DNA of 64,000 nucleotides from contig NZ_FMZS01000009.1 in NCBI RefSeq assembly GCF_900101265.1, positions 62,001-126,000 of the forward strand, in the 5' to 3' direction. Below, piece after piece: positions 9,155-17,435 of the stretch; the first letter of the stretch is position 1, and every line of letters starts with the position of its first letter. The stretch comes from Massilia sp. PDC64 (GTDB taxonomy: Bacteria; Pseudomonadota; Gammaproteobacteria; Burkholderiales; Burkholderiaceae_D). The position numbers and the translations under genes are program-made. Below the pieces are notes generated by a model, which ran no database searches, had not been told where the DNA came from, and saw nothing but the letters and a program-made list of their open reading frames with translations.

Positions 9155-10051
9155 TCAGACCTTCAGCTTCTCGCCCGTCAGGCGTTCGATGGCTTCGAAG
9201 TACTTGGCCTGGGTCTTTTCGATGACGTCCTGCGGCAGCGGCGGTGCCGGCGGGGTCTTGTTCCAGTCCTTCAGCGTTTCCAGGTAGTCGCGCACGAACT
9301 GCTTGTCGAACGACGGCGGCGACATGTCCGGCGCGTACGAATCCGCGGGCCAGAAGCGCGAGGAATCGGCGGTCAGGACTTCGTCCATCAGGTGCAGCAC
9401 GCCGTTCTCGTCCAGGCCGAATTCGAACTTGGTGTCGGCGATGATGATGCCGCGCGTGGCCGCGTAGTCGGCGGCGGTCTTGTACAGCTGGATGCTGATG
9501 TCGCGGATTTTATTGGCCAGCTCGGCACCGATGCGCTGTTCCATGTCGGCGAAGCTGATGTTCTCGTCGTGCTCGCCCAGGTCGGCTTTCGCGGCCGGGG
9601 TGAACAGCGGCTCGGGCAGCTTGTCGGCCTGGCGCAGGCCGGCCGGCAGCTGGATGCCGCAGACGGATCCGGTCGCCTGGTAATCCTTCCAGCCCGAACC
9701 GATGATGTAGCCGCGCACGACGGCTTCCACGAGGATCGGCTTGAGGCGCTTGGCGACGACGGCGCGGCCTTTCACCTGCTCCACTTCCTCAGGTGCGACC
9801 ACGGATTCCGGCGCCACGCCGGTCAGGTGGTTCGGCACGATGTGGCCGAGCTTCTCGAACCAGAAGTCGGTCATCTGGTTCAGCACCATGCCCTTGCCGG
9901 GGATCGGTTCGTTCATGACGACGTCGAAGGCCGACAGGCGGTCGGTCGTGACGATCAGGATCTTGTCGTCGCCGACGGCGTAGTTGTCACGGACCTTGCC
10001 GCGGCCCAGCAATGGCAGGGAGGAAATAGTGGATTGGTAAAGGCTTTTCAT
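9155..10051 (-). CDS. purC: SAICAR synthase PurC
   Basis: Phosphoribosylaminoimidazole-succinocarboxamide synthase, joining CAIR and aspartate with ATP, the step after PurE. The 298-residue form starts MKSLYQSTISSLPLLGRGKVRDNY and carries TDRLSAFDVVMNEPIPGKG, VVRGYIIGSGWKDYQ, IADTKFEFGLDE and DEVLTADSSRFWPADSY, all hallmarks of the long beta-proteobacterial type. It is the first gene of the purC-E-K operon. A 257-bp gap separates it from fba upstream, which contains a REP-like element. Confidence 0.97.
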   Translation of the reverse strand: MKSLYQSTISSLPLLGRGKVRDNYAVGDDKILIVTTDRLSAFDVVMNEPIPGKGMVLNQMTDFWFEKLGHIVPNHLTGVAPESVVAPEEVEQVKGRAVVAKRLKPILVEAVVRGYIIGSGWKDYQATGSVCGIQLPAGLRQADKLPEPLFTPAAKADLGEHDENISFADMEQRIGAELANKIRDISIQLYKTAADYAATRGIIIADTKFEFGLDENGVLHLMDEVLTADSSRFWPADSYAPDMSPPSFDKQFVRDYLETLKDWNKTPPAPPLPQDVIEKTQAKYFEAIERLTGEKLKV

Positions 10052-10186
10052 AGAGGGGATGTCTTGATAAAGCGAAACCGGCGAAGGGGCCGGTCGGATG
10101 GGCGAAGGTTCGGGAGAACCGGTGCCAAAGCGATATTTTACGTGATTCTTACGTCATCGTCGTCAAAAGCGGCGACGGGCGATGAG

Positions 10187-10274
10187 AAGAACCGTCGCCC
10201 CTGCGAAGGCAGGGGTCCAATTTCGTGGCTCAGCGACGAACTTGGATTCCCGCCTTCGCGGGAACGACGTTCTT
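10187..10274. repeat. REP/REPIN-like double palindrome
   Basis: Two near-mirror arms of about 33 bp face each other: the left begins AAGAACCGTCGCCCCTGCGA and the right arm, read on the other strand, begins AAGAACGTCGTTCCCGCGAA. Each arm has its own small hairpin (CCCCTGC/GCAGGGG and TTCCCGC/GCGGGAA). This is the layout of a paired REP element, intergenic between fba and purC. Only this copy is in the window, so family size is unknown. Confidence 0.75.
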
Positions 10275-10308
10275 GAGTACGTGTCCTTGTTGAAGTACGC
10301 GAACTCGA

Positions 10309-11373
10309 TTACTGAACGATCTGCGCCAGTTCACCAGCCTTGTAGCGCTCCGCCATTTTCTCCAGCGAAATCGGCTTGATCTTGGCCGCCATGCCTTCGC
10401 AGCCGAAGGCGATGTAGCGTGCCTTGCAGATCTGCGTCGCGGCTTCGCGGGCCGGCTTCAGGTAGTCGCGCGGGTCGAATTTCGACGGGTTCTCGAACAG
10501 GTATTTGCGGATCGCGGCCGTCATCGCCAGGCGGATGTCCGTGTCGATGTTGATCTTGCGGACGCCGTGCTTGATGCCTTCCTGGATTTCCTCGACCGGC
10601 ACGCCATAGGTTTCCTTCATGTCGCCGCCGAATTCGCGGATGATCGCCAGCAGCTCCTGCGGCACCGACGACGAACCGTGCATCACGAGGTGCGTGTTCG
10701 GGATGCGCGCGTGGATTTCCTTGATGCGGTCGATCGCGAGGATGTCGCCGGTCGGCTTGCGCGTGAATTTATAGGCGCCGTGCGAGGTGCCGATGGCGAT
10801 GGCCAGCGCGTCGCACTGGGTGCGCGCGACGAAGTCGGCGGCTTGCGCCACGTCGGTCAGCAGCTCTTCGCGGGTCATGGTGCGGTCCGCGCCGTGGCCG
10901 TCTTCCTTGTCGCCCTTCATCGTTTCCAGCGAGCCGAGCACGCCCAGTTCCGCTTCGACGGTCACGCCGATCGAGTGCGCGAACTTGACGACTTCCTTCG
11001 ACACCTCGACGTTGTAGTCGTAGGAGGCGACGGACTTGCCGTCCGCTTCCAGCGAGCCGTCCATCATGACGGACGTGAAGCCCGAGCGGATCGCGGCCAT
11101 GCAGACGGCCGGCGACTGGCCGTGGTCCTGGTGCATGACGACCGGGATGTGCGGGTAGGCTTCGACGGCGGCGTCGATCAGGTGGCGCAGGAAGGCTTCG
11201 CCGGCATATTTGCGGGCGCCGGCCGAGGCCTGCATGATCACCGGGCTGCCGGTCTGGTCGGCCGCGGCCATGATGGCCTGGACCTGCTCCAGGTTGTTGA
11301 CGTTAAACGCCGGGAGGCCGTAGCCGTGTTCGGCGGCGTGGTCCAGCAGTTGACGCATTGATACGAGTGCCAT
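10309..11373 (-). CDS. fba: Fructose-bisphosphate aldolase, class II
   Basis: Zinc-dependent aldolase that interconverts fructose-1,6-bisphosphate with DHAP and glyceraldehyde-3-phosphate. The 354-residue length and segments such as ALVSMRQLLDHAAEHGYG, VVMHQDHGQSP, SVMMDGSLE, VEAELGVLG, AIGTSHGAYK, HGSSSVPQE and KINIDTDIRLAMTA fit the Calvin-cycle-type class II subgroup common in betaproteobacteria. It sits downstream of pyk and pgk on the same strand. Confidence 0.97.
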   Translation of the reverse strand: MALVSMRQLLDHAAEHGYGLPAFNVNNLEQVQAIMAAADQTGSPVIMQASAGARKYAGEAFLRHLIDAAVEAYPHIPVVMHQDHGQSPAVCMAAIRSGFTSVMMDGSLEADGKSVASYDYNVEVSKEVVKFAHSIGVTVEAELGVLGSLETMKGDKEDGHGADRTMTREELLTDVAQAADFVARTQCDALAIAIGTSHGAYKFTRKPTGDILAIDRIKEIHARIPNTHLVMHGSSSVPQELLAIIREFGGDMKETYGVPVEEIQEGIKHGVRKINIDTDIRLAMTAAIRKYLFENPSKFDPRDYLKPAREAATQICKARYIAFGCEGMAAKIKPISLEKMAERYKAGELAQIVQ

Positions 11374-11489
11374 GGTTTAGCTCCATAGGAATAAAGAAAC
11401 CTTTCCGGGTCTCACACCTTCTGCGCGTGCGTGCGTCTGGCCTCGCGCGAAGGCGCGTCAGCCATGCACATCATCCATTCGACAGTCTG

Positions 11490-11513
11490 GCGCGGCCGCC
11501 GTTGCGGCCGCGC
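11490..11513. terminator. GC-rich inverted repeat after pyk
   Basis: Ten-base arms (GCGCGGCCGC and complement) around a 4-base loop lie 22 bp past the pyk stop on the minus strand. No T-tract follows, so this is a possible rather than classic terminator. Confidence 0.35.
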
Positions 11514-11534
11514 GTTCAGGTGTTGAGCTCCCTC

Positions 11535-12983
11535 TTAATTGAATTCACCGACGCGAACGATCTTCAGCGCATTCGTACCGCCGACCTGGCCCATCGGTTC
11601 GCCCCACGTGACGACGATCGTGTCGCCCTTCTTCACGATCCCATTGGCCACCAGCAGGTCTTCCGCCTGTTTCAGGACGGCGCTGCTGTCGCCGCGCTGC
11701 GTCAGGTGGTACGCATGCACGTTACGATACAACGCAACCTTGCGTTGGGTGGTGACGCTTGGCGTCAGGGCGTAAATCGGGGTGTCGACACGGTGGCGGC
11801 TCATCCACAGCGCGGTCGAACCGGACTCGGTCAGCGCCACGATCGCCTTCACGCTCAGGTGGTGCGCGGTGAACAGGGCGCCGTACGCGATCGACTGGTC
11901 GATGCGGGTGAACTGCACGTTCAGGAAGTCGGCTTCCAGCTTGTTGTATTCGGAACGTTCCGCTTCGACGCAGATCGCGGACATCATCTCGACCGTCTCG
12001 ACCGGCCACTTGCCAGCGGCGGTCTCGGCCGATGCCATCACGGCGTCGGTGCCGTCCAGCACGGCGTTGGCCACGTCCGACACTTCGGCGCGGGTCGGCA
12101 CGGCGTTGACGATCATCGATTCCATCATCTGCGTGGCGGTGATCGCCAGCTTGTTGGAATCGCGCGCCATGCGGATCATGCGCTTCTGCAGCGCCGGCAC
12201 GGCCGCGTTGCCCACTTCGACGGCGAGGTCGCCGCGGGCGACCATGATGCCGTCGGAGGCGTCCAGGATCTCTTGCAGCACGGGAATCGCTTCCGCGCGC
12301 TCGATCTTCGCGATCATCATCGGCTTGTGGCCGAACGGTTCGCCGGCGATGTTCGCCAGCTGGCGTGCCATTTCCATGTCGGTCGCCGTCTTCGGGAACG
12401 AGATGGCCAGATAATCGGCCTGGAAGGTCATCGCGGTCTTGATGTCTTCCATGTCCTTCGCGGTCAGCGCCGGCGCCGTCAGGCCGCCGCCCAGGCGGTT
12501 GATGCCCTTGTTGTTGGACAGGTCGCCGCCGACCTTGACGATGGTGTGGATCTCGCTGCCCGCCACGCGCTCGACGATCAGCACGATCAGGCCATCGTTC
12601 AGCAGCAGCGTGTCGCCCGGACGGACGTCGTTCGGCAGTGCCTTGTAGTCGAGGCCGACGCGCTCCTGGTTGCCCAGTTCGCCGTTCTCGCCCCAGCGGG
12701 CGTCCAGGATGAAGCGGTCACCGTTGTTCAGCAGGATCTTGCCTTCTTCGAACTTGCCGACGCGGATCTTCGGACCCTGCATGTCGGCCATGATCGCCAC
12801 TTCGCGACCGCACTCGGCCGCGGCGCGACGCACCAGGTTGGCACGGTCGATATGGTCCTGGGCGCGGCCGTGCGAGAAATTCAGGCGCACGATGTCCACG
12901 CCCGCGCGGATCATGCGGACGAGCGTATCGAAGTCGGAGGAAGCGGGGCCGATGGTTGCGACGATCTTGGTACCACGAGACAT
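11535..12983 (-). CDS. pyk: Pyruvate kinase
   Basis: Last step of glycolysis: phosphoenolpyruvate plus ADP to pyruvate plus ATP. The start at 12983 gives MSRGTKIVATIGPASS with an AAGGATAG ribosome site; an upstream in-frame extension is not supported. The 482-residue protein contains IRAGVDIVRLNFSHG, MADMQGPKIRVGKF, MVARGDLAVEVG, ITATQMMESMI and PTRAEVSDVANAVLDGTDAVM, which cover the active site and ADP-binding regions. It lies between pgk and fba. Confidence 0.97.
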   Translation of the reverse strand: MSRGTKIVATIGPASSDFDTLVRMIRAGVDIVRLNFSHGRAQDHIDRANLVRRAAAECGREVAIMADMQGPKIRVGKFEEGKILLNNGDRFILDARWGENGELGNQERVGLDYKALPNDVRPGDTLLLNDGLIVLIVERVAGSEIHTIVKVGGDLSNNKGINRLGGGLTAPALTAKDMEDIKTAMTFQADYLAISFPKTATDMEMARQLANIAGEPFGHKPMMIAKIERAEAIPVLQEILDASDGIMVARGDLAVEVGNAAVPALQKRMIRMARDSNKLAITATQMMESMIVNAVPTRAEVSDVANAVLDGTDAVMASAETAAGKWPVETVEMMSAICVEAERSEYNKLEADFLNVQFTRIDQSIAYGALFTAHHLSVKAIVALTESGSTALWMSRHRVDTPIYALTPSVTTQRKVALYRNVHAYHLTQRGDSSAVLKQAEDLLVANGIVKKGDTIVVTWGEPMGQVGGTNALKIVRVGEFN

Positions 12984-13041
12984 TGATCTATCCTTGAAGT
13001 GAAAAGCGCAGCCCGTGGGCTGCGCCGGTGACCGTGAGGTG

Positions 13042-14247
13042 TTATTTCGCAGCGCTACGCTGCAGCAGGATCTCCACCGCCGGAAGCGTCTTGCCTTCGA
13101 GGAACTCGAGGAAGGCGCCGCCGCCGGTCGAGATATAGCCGACTTGGTCGGCAATATTGTATTTTGCGATGGCAGCCAGGGTATCGCCGCCGCCCGCGAT
13201 CGAGAAGCCTTTCGATGCGGCGATGGCCTGGGCCAGGGTCTTGGTGCCTTCGGCAAACTGGTCGAACTCGAACACGCCGACCGGACCGTTCCACACGATG
13301 GTGCCGGCCGTGCCGATCTGTTCGGCGAGCTGGGCCGCGGTCTTCGGGCCGATGTCCAGGATCATGTCGTCGTCCGCGACATCTTTCACGTCCTTGACGG
13401 TGGCGGCGGCGGTCGGCGAAAACTCTTTCGCGCACACGACGTCCACCGGGATCGGCACGGTCGCGCCACGGGCGGCCATCTTGTCGATGATGGATTTCGC
13501 TTCGCCGACGAGGTCCGCTTCCGCCAGCGATTTACCGATGTTCAGGCCCACGGCCTTCATGAACGTGTTGGCGATGCCGCCGCCGACGATCAGGTTGTCG
13601 ACCTTGTCGGCCAGGCTCTGCAGGATCGACAGCTTGGTCGACACCTTGGAACCGGCGACGATCGCGAGCAGCGGACGCTGCGGCGCGCCCAGGGCCTTGC
13701 CCAGCGCATCCAGTTCGGCGGCCAGCAGCGGACCGGCGGCGACGACCGGCGCGAACTTCGCGATGCCGTGCGTGGTCGCTTCGGCGCGGTGCGCGGTGCC
13801 GAACGCGTCGTTGACGTAGATGTCGCACAGCTTGGCCATCTTCTGCGCCAGCTCGTCCGAATTCTTCTTCTCACCCTTGTTGACGCGGCAGTTTTCCAGC
13901 AGCACGACCTGGCCCGGCGCGACGTCGACGCCATCGACCCAGTTCTGTTTCAGCTCGACCGGCTGACCCAGCAGCTCGGACAGGCGCTTGGCGACCGGCG
14001 CCAGGCTGTCTTCCGGCTTGAACTCGCCTTCGGTCGGGCGGCCCAGGTGCGACGTGACCATCACGGCCGCACCCGCATCAAGGGCAGCGCGGATCGCGGG
14101 AACCGAAGCACGCACGCGCGTGTCTTCCGTAATGTTGCCGGCGTCGTCCTGCGGGACATTCAGGTCGGCGCGGATGAAGACGCGCTTGCCTTTCAGCGCG
14201 TCTTGGTCGATCAGGTCTTGCAAGCGGGTGAAATTGAGAACGGCCAT
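13042..14247 (-). CDS. pgk: Phosphoglycerate kinase
   Basis: Transfers phosphate between 1,3-bisphosphoglycerate and ADP in glycolysis. The 401-residue form from the ATG at 14247 begins MAVLNFTRLQDLIDQDAL; an alternative TTG three codons earlier is possible. Motifs include VFIRADLNVPQD, VMVTSHLGRPTEG, VYVNDAFGTAHR-type segment DIYVNDAFGTAHRAEATTHG, and the C-terminal GGGDTLAAIAKYNI and STGGGAFLEFLEGKTLP. It is first in the pgk-pyk-fba run. Confidence 0.97.
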   Translation of the reverse strand: MAVLNFTRLQDLIDQDALKGKRVFIRADLNVPQDDAGNITEDTRVRASVPAIRAALDAGAAVMVTSHLGRPTEGEFKPEDSLAPVAKRLSELLGQPVELKQNWVDGVDVAPGQVVLLENCRVNKGEKKNSDELAQKMAKLCDIYVNDAFGTAHRAEATTHGIAKFAPVVAAGPLLAAELDALGKALGAPQRPLLAIVAGSKVSTKLSILQSLADKVDNLIVGGGIANTFMKAVGLNIGKSLAEADLVGEAKSIIDKMAARGATVPIPVDVVCAKEFSPTAAATVKDVKDVADDDMILDIGPKTAAQLAEQIGTAGTIVWNGPVGVFEFDQFAEGTKTLAQAIAASKGFSIAGGGDTLAAIAKYNIADQVGYISTGGGAFLEFLEGKTLPAVEILLQRSAAK

Positions 14248-14287
14248 TGTCAACAATCTTGGAATGTTTAAAAAACGCTATTTTACC

Positions 14288-14632
14288 TTAGCCGACCCCA
14301 TGGAAAACATCGAAAACACGCAGGGCAGTAAATACCAGCATGCCGATAACGATGGTCTGCAACATGTTCCGCCGCCACAGGTAGTATGCCAACGCGACAA
14401 TACCAGCCAGCAGTTTCGGATTCGTGACGGCCAGCTGAATGTCGCCCTGCGGCCCCAGCATGAAGTCGGGCGCGACGATCGCGGCCAGCGCGCAGGCCGG
14501 CGCATAGCGCAGCATTTCCTGCACGCGTCGGGGTATCGTCACGCGGTGGCCCACCATCCACAAGGCGCTGCGGCAGCACGCGGTGGCGATGCCCAGCACG
14601 ACGATGACGCCCCAGATTTCCCAATCAGCCAT
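14288..14632 (-). CDS. azlD: AzlD-family branched-chain amino acid transport subunit
   Basis: A 114-residue, four-helix membrane protein of the AzlD family, the small partner of AzlC in export of branched-chain amino acids or analogues. It starts MADWEIWGVIVVLGIATACCRS and has the family pattern RVQEMLRYAPACALAAIVAPD. Its start lies inside the end of azlC (8-bp overlap), so translation is coupled. The substrate is predicted from family only. Confidence 0.85.
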   Translation of the reverse strand: MADWEIWGVIVVLGIATACCRSALWMVGHRVTIPRRVQEMLRYAPACALAAIVAPDFMLGPQGDIQLAVTNPKLLAGIVALAYYLWRRNMLQTIVIGMLVFTALRVFDVFHGVG

Positions 14633-15368
14633 GGCGGACCTTGCGGCGTTCCTGGGTTTCCTCGATGGCGATGGCGGTGACCATGCCGACGAGGACCGCG
14701 ACCAGCAGACCCAGCTTGTACGGCAGCCCATGCGCCAGCACGGACACGACGCCGGCCACCAGCACGCCGCACAGGGCCGCGCTGTTCATGACCAGGGGGA
14801 CGAGGATGCACAGGATGGCGAGCGTGCCCGCAAAACCCAGTTGCCATTCCGTCGGCACGGCGCTGCCCAGGAAGATGCCGACGAACGTGCCGACCTGCCA
14901 CGCGACCCAGCTCGGATACAGCAAGCCCTTCAGGAACGACAGCTTGCCCCGTTCGGGTGCCGTGCTGGGATAGCGTTGCAGAAAGAGCGCGGTGGTCAGG
15001 TCGCCAGAGATATGGCCGAGATAAAAACGCTGAAGCAGCGGCAGGTGCGAGAAATGCGGCGCGAGCAGCGCGGAAAAGATGACGAAGCGCAGGTTGACGA
15101 CGAACGCGGTGGCGAAGATGACGCCGATGGGCGCGCCGGTGGCGATCAACGGCAGCGATGCGAGCTGGGCCGAGCCGGAATACACGATCAGGGTCATGGC
15201 GCTGGCCTGCAGCACGGTGAGGCCGCTCTTGACCATCGCGACCCCGACCACGATGCCCCATGCGCCGAGGCCGAACAGCGTGGGCAGGCCGACCTGGAAG
15301 CCTTCGCGCCAGGCGGCGGGATCGTGGCCGTCGACATCGTTGCCGCTCTCCATGCGTACTCCGCTCAT
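14625..15368 (-). CDS. azlC: AzlC-family branched-chain amino acid exporter subunit
   Basis: A 247-residue membrane protein of the AzlC family, which with AzlD forms an amino acid exporter in the inner membrane. The body has about six to seven hydrophobic segments, with AWREGFQVGLPTLFGLGAWGIVVG near the N-terminus and SAMTLIVYSGSAQLASL and FVVNLRFVIFSALLAPH in the middle, both typical. The ATG at 15368 is chosen because AGGAACG lies at ribosome-site distance; an in-frame ATG five codons later is an alternative. Confidence 0.87.
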   Translation of the reverse strand: MSGVRMESGNDVDGHDPAAWREGFQVGLPTLFGLGAWGIVVGVAMVKSGLTVLQASAMTLIVYSGSAQLASLPLIATGAPIGVIFATAFVVNLRFVIFSALLAPHFSHLPLLQRFYLGHISGDLTTALFLQRYPSTAPERGKLSFLKGLLYPSWVAWQVGTFVGIFLGSAVPTEWQLGFAGTLAILCILVPLVMNSAALCGVLVAGVVSVLAHGLPYKLGLLVAVLVGMVTAIAIEETQERRKVRHG

Positions 15369-15450
15369 GTCGCGTTCCTGCAACAAAAGCGGTCGACAAG
15401 CATGGCGGACAGGCTGCGTTCGGACATGAAACGGTGATGTGAAAATGCGC

Positions 15451-15503
15451 GTAGATTTCCTCGCGGGAAATTCTACTCGACAGTATTAAGATCGCTATTC
15501 TAC
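15451..15503. promoter_or_regulatory. Inverted repeat and repeated ATTCTAC upstream of azlCD
   Basis: GTAGATTTCC and GGGAAATTCTAC form a near-perfect palindrome (15451-15476), and ATTCTAC recurs 27 bp further on (15497-15503). The site lies in the divergent region between azlC and the zinc-finger gene and could be an operator, for example for an Lrp-like regulator. The binder is not shown by sequence. Confidence 0.4.
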
Positions 15504-15593
15504 CGGACCATTCCGGCAATCAGGTCGAATCCGTTAGAATCGTGGTTTTGGGAATGCTGTGCTTCCCATGCCTATTAGCTGACGGAGAAATGA

Positions 15594-15788
15594 ATGAACG
15601 ACAAGACCATCCCGGTCGTGGAACTGGAAGCCAAGGACCTGCCGGCCTATTGCCCGAACCCTGCCATGCCGCTGTGGTCGTCCCACCCGCGCGTCTTCCT
15701 GGACTTCGATCATGACGGCAACGCCAAGTGCCCGTACTGCGGCACCCAGTACCGCCTGAAGCCGGGCACCGTGCTGGCGCATCACTGA
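15594..15788 (+). CDS. Small zinc-finger domain protein (NDUFS6-like)
   Basis: A 64-residue protein with a Cys...His...Cys-x2-Cys arrangement: YCPNP, WSSHPRVFLD and KCPYCGTQYRL. This matches the small zinc-finger family related to mitochondrial complex I subunit NDUFS6, widespread in proteobacteria and without a defined bacterial role. A GGAG ribosome site precedes the start. It is followed by the YheT hydrolase gene after 38 bp. Confidence 0.88.
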   Translation: MNDKTIPVVELEAKDLPAYCPNPAMPLWSSHPRVFLDFDHDGNAKCPYCGTQYRLKPGTVLAHH

Positions 15789-15826
15789 TTGCGCATCACT
15801 GATCTCCTTCTGCCCGGGAGCTTGCC

Positions 15827-16825
15827 GTGAACCAGACAGGCGCAGGCTATCGGGCTCCCTGGTGGCTGCCGGGGGGAGATCTGCAGACGATCTGGCCGGC
15901 CCTGTGCATCCGCAAGCCGGCCGTCGCCTACCGGCGCGAGCGCTGGGACACACCCTGCGGCCAGGATTTCATCGACGTCGACCTCGTCGACGGCACTTCT
16001 CCAGGTTCCCCCTGCGTGCTGCTGTTCCACGGCCTGGAAGGCTCGTCGGACAGCCATTACGCGCGGTCGCTGATGGCGGCCGTCAAGGCACGCGGCTGGC
16101 ATGGCGCGATCCCGCATTTCCGCGGCTGCTCGGGCGAACCGAACCTCGCGCCCCGCTTCTACCACTCCGGCGACGCCGAAGAACTCGACTGGATCATCCG
16201 CCGCCTGCGGCCCCGCTATCCCGGCCCGTTCTACGTGGCCGGCGTGTCGCTGGGCGGCAATGCGCTGCTGCGCTGGCTCGGTGAACAGGGCCAGCGCGCG
16301 GGCATCGTCGACGCCGCCGCGGCCATCTCCGCCCCGCTCGACCTGGCGGCCGGCGGCGCCGCGCTGTCGTCCGGCTTCAACCGTTTATATACGCGCATGT
16401 TCCTGCAGACCCTGAAGCCCAAGGCACTGGCGAAGCTGGAACGATTTCCCGGCCTGTTCGACCGCGACCGACTGCTCGCCGCAAACGATTTATACAGTTT
16501 CGACAACGTCGTCACCGCCCCGCTGCACGGCTACCGCGACACGGACGACTATTGGCACCGCGCCAGCGCCCGCCACGTCCTGCACGACATCGTCGTGCCG
16601 ACGCTCGTGCTGAACGCGCAGAACGACCCGTTCCTGCCCGGCCGCCACCTGCCGCGGACGGCCGCGCCCGCGGTGACGCTGGAATACCCCGAGACGGGCG
16701 GTCACGTCGGTTTTTCCACCAGTCCCTTCCCAGGTCGGTTGGACTGGCTGCCGCATCGTATCCTGACCTTCTTCGACGACACGGCCATGCGCGCGCCGAC
16801 GCCCGCGCGGCTGTGCGAAGCTTGA
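15827..16825 (+). CDS. YheT-family alpha/beta hydrolase
   Basis: A 332-residue alpha/beta hydrolase of the YheT/EMB8 family. N-terminal WWLPGGDLQTIWPAL and LLFHGLEGSSDSHYAR (oxyanion region) are family markers. The nucleophile elbow is GVSLGGN, and NAQNDPFLP plus ETGGHVGF supply the predicted Asp and His. The biological substrate is not established. A four-base spacing to the next gene suggests co-transcription. Confidence 0.9.
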   Translation: MNQTGAGYRAPWWLPGGDLQTIWPALCIRKPAVAYRRERWDTPCGQDFIDVDLVDGTSPGSPCVLLFHGLEGSSDSHYARSLMAAVKARGWHGAIPHFRGCSGEPNLAPRFYHSGDAEELDWIIRRLRPRYPGPFYVAGVSLGGNALLRWLGEQGQRAGIVDAAAAISAPLDLAAGGAALSSGFNRLYTRMFLQTLKPKALAKLERFPGLFDRDRLLAANDLYSFDNVVTAPLHGYRDTDDYWHRASARHVLHDIVVPTLVLNAQNDPFLPGRHLPRTAAPAVTLEYPETGGHVGFSTSPFPGRLDWLPHRILTFFDDTAMRAPTPARLCEA

Positions 16826-16828
16826 ACC

Positions 16829-17434
16829 ATGGACGACATCGTAAAACAGGCAATGGCCAAGTGGCCGAACGTGCCGTACTGCTACGGCTGGCTGGCACTG
16901 GACGCGCGCGGCACCTGGCGCATGCGCGACGAGGCGGCCCAGCGCGCGGACGCCCCCGGCGACAAGCTGACGAACGCCGCGCTCGTCGGCTTCATCACCC
17001 GCAATTACTTATCGGATGAACGGGGCTGCTGGTACTTCCAGAACGGCCCGCAACGCGTGTACGTCAACCTCGAAGCGACACCGTTCATCGCGCGCACGGA
17101 TCCGGCGCAGGGTTTCGTGCTGCACACGGGGCAGCCGCTGGGCACGCCGGAGGAAGCGTTCATGACGGACGCCGGCGGCATCGTGTTGCGTGCCGGACAG
17201 ACGGTGGCCCAGGTGGACGACCGCGACGCGGCGCAGTTGCTGCAGGCGTTCGAACTGGACGGTCGTCCCGCGGCAGATGAGGACGTGATGGCCTGGCTGG
17301 AAGGCGGCGCGGGCGACCTGGTCCTGCGCTGGCAGGACAGGCGCATCGCCGTGGGACGGTTGACGGCGGACGAGGTGCCGGCGCGCTTCGGGTTCGTGCG
17401 GCGGCCGGATCTCATGCAGCCGCAGGCCCGTTAG
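16829..17434 (+). CDS. Conserved hypothetical protein, DUF of unknown role
   Basis: A 201-residue soluble protein without signal peptide or membrane segments. It reads MDDIVKQAMAKWPNVPYCYGWLALDARGTW, with later ERGCWYFQNGPQRVYVNLE. I take it to be a conserved betaproteobacterial family but do not recognise a function. It starts 3 bp after yheT and ends convergent with the bepA gene (1 bp between stops), which supports it as a real gene. Confidence 0.8.
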   Translation: MDDIVKQAMAKWPNVPYCYGWLALDARGTWRMRDEAAQRADAPGDKLTNAALVGFITRNYLSDERGCWYFQNGPQRVYVNLEATPFIARTDPAQGFVLHTGQPLGTPEEAFMTDAGGIVLRAGQTVAQVDDRDAAQLLQAFELDGRPAADEDVMAWLEGGAGDLVLRWQDRRIAVGRLTADEVPARFGFVRRPDLMQPQAR

Positions 17435-17435
17435 A

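Noticed and set aside
16385..16500. TTTATA-rich spots in the yheT gene as an internal promoter
   Set aside because: They are in-frame codons of a well-supported gene and lack a -35 partner.
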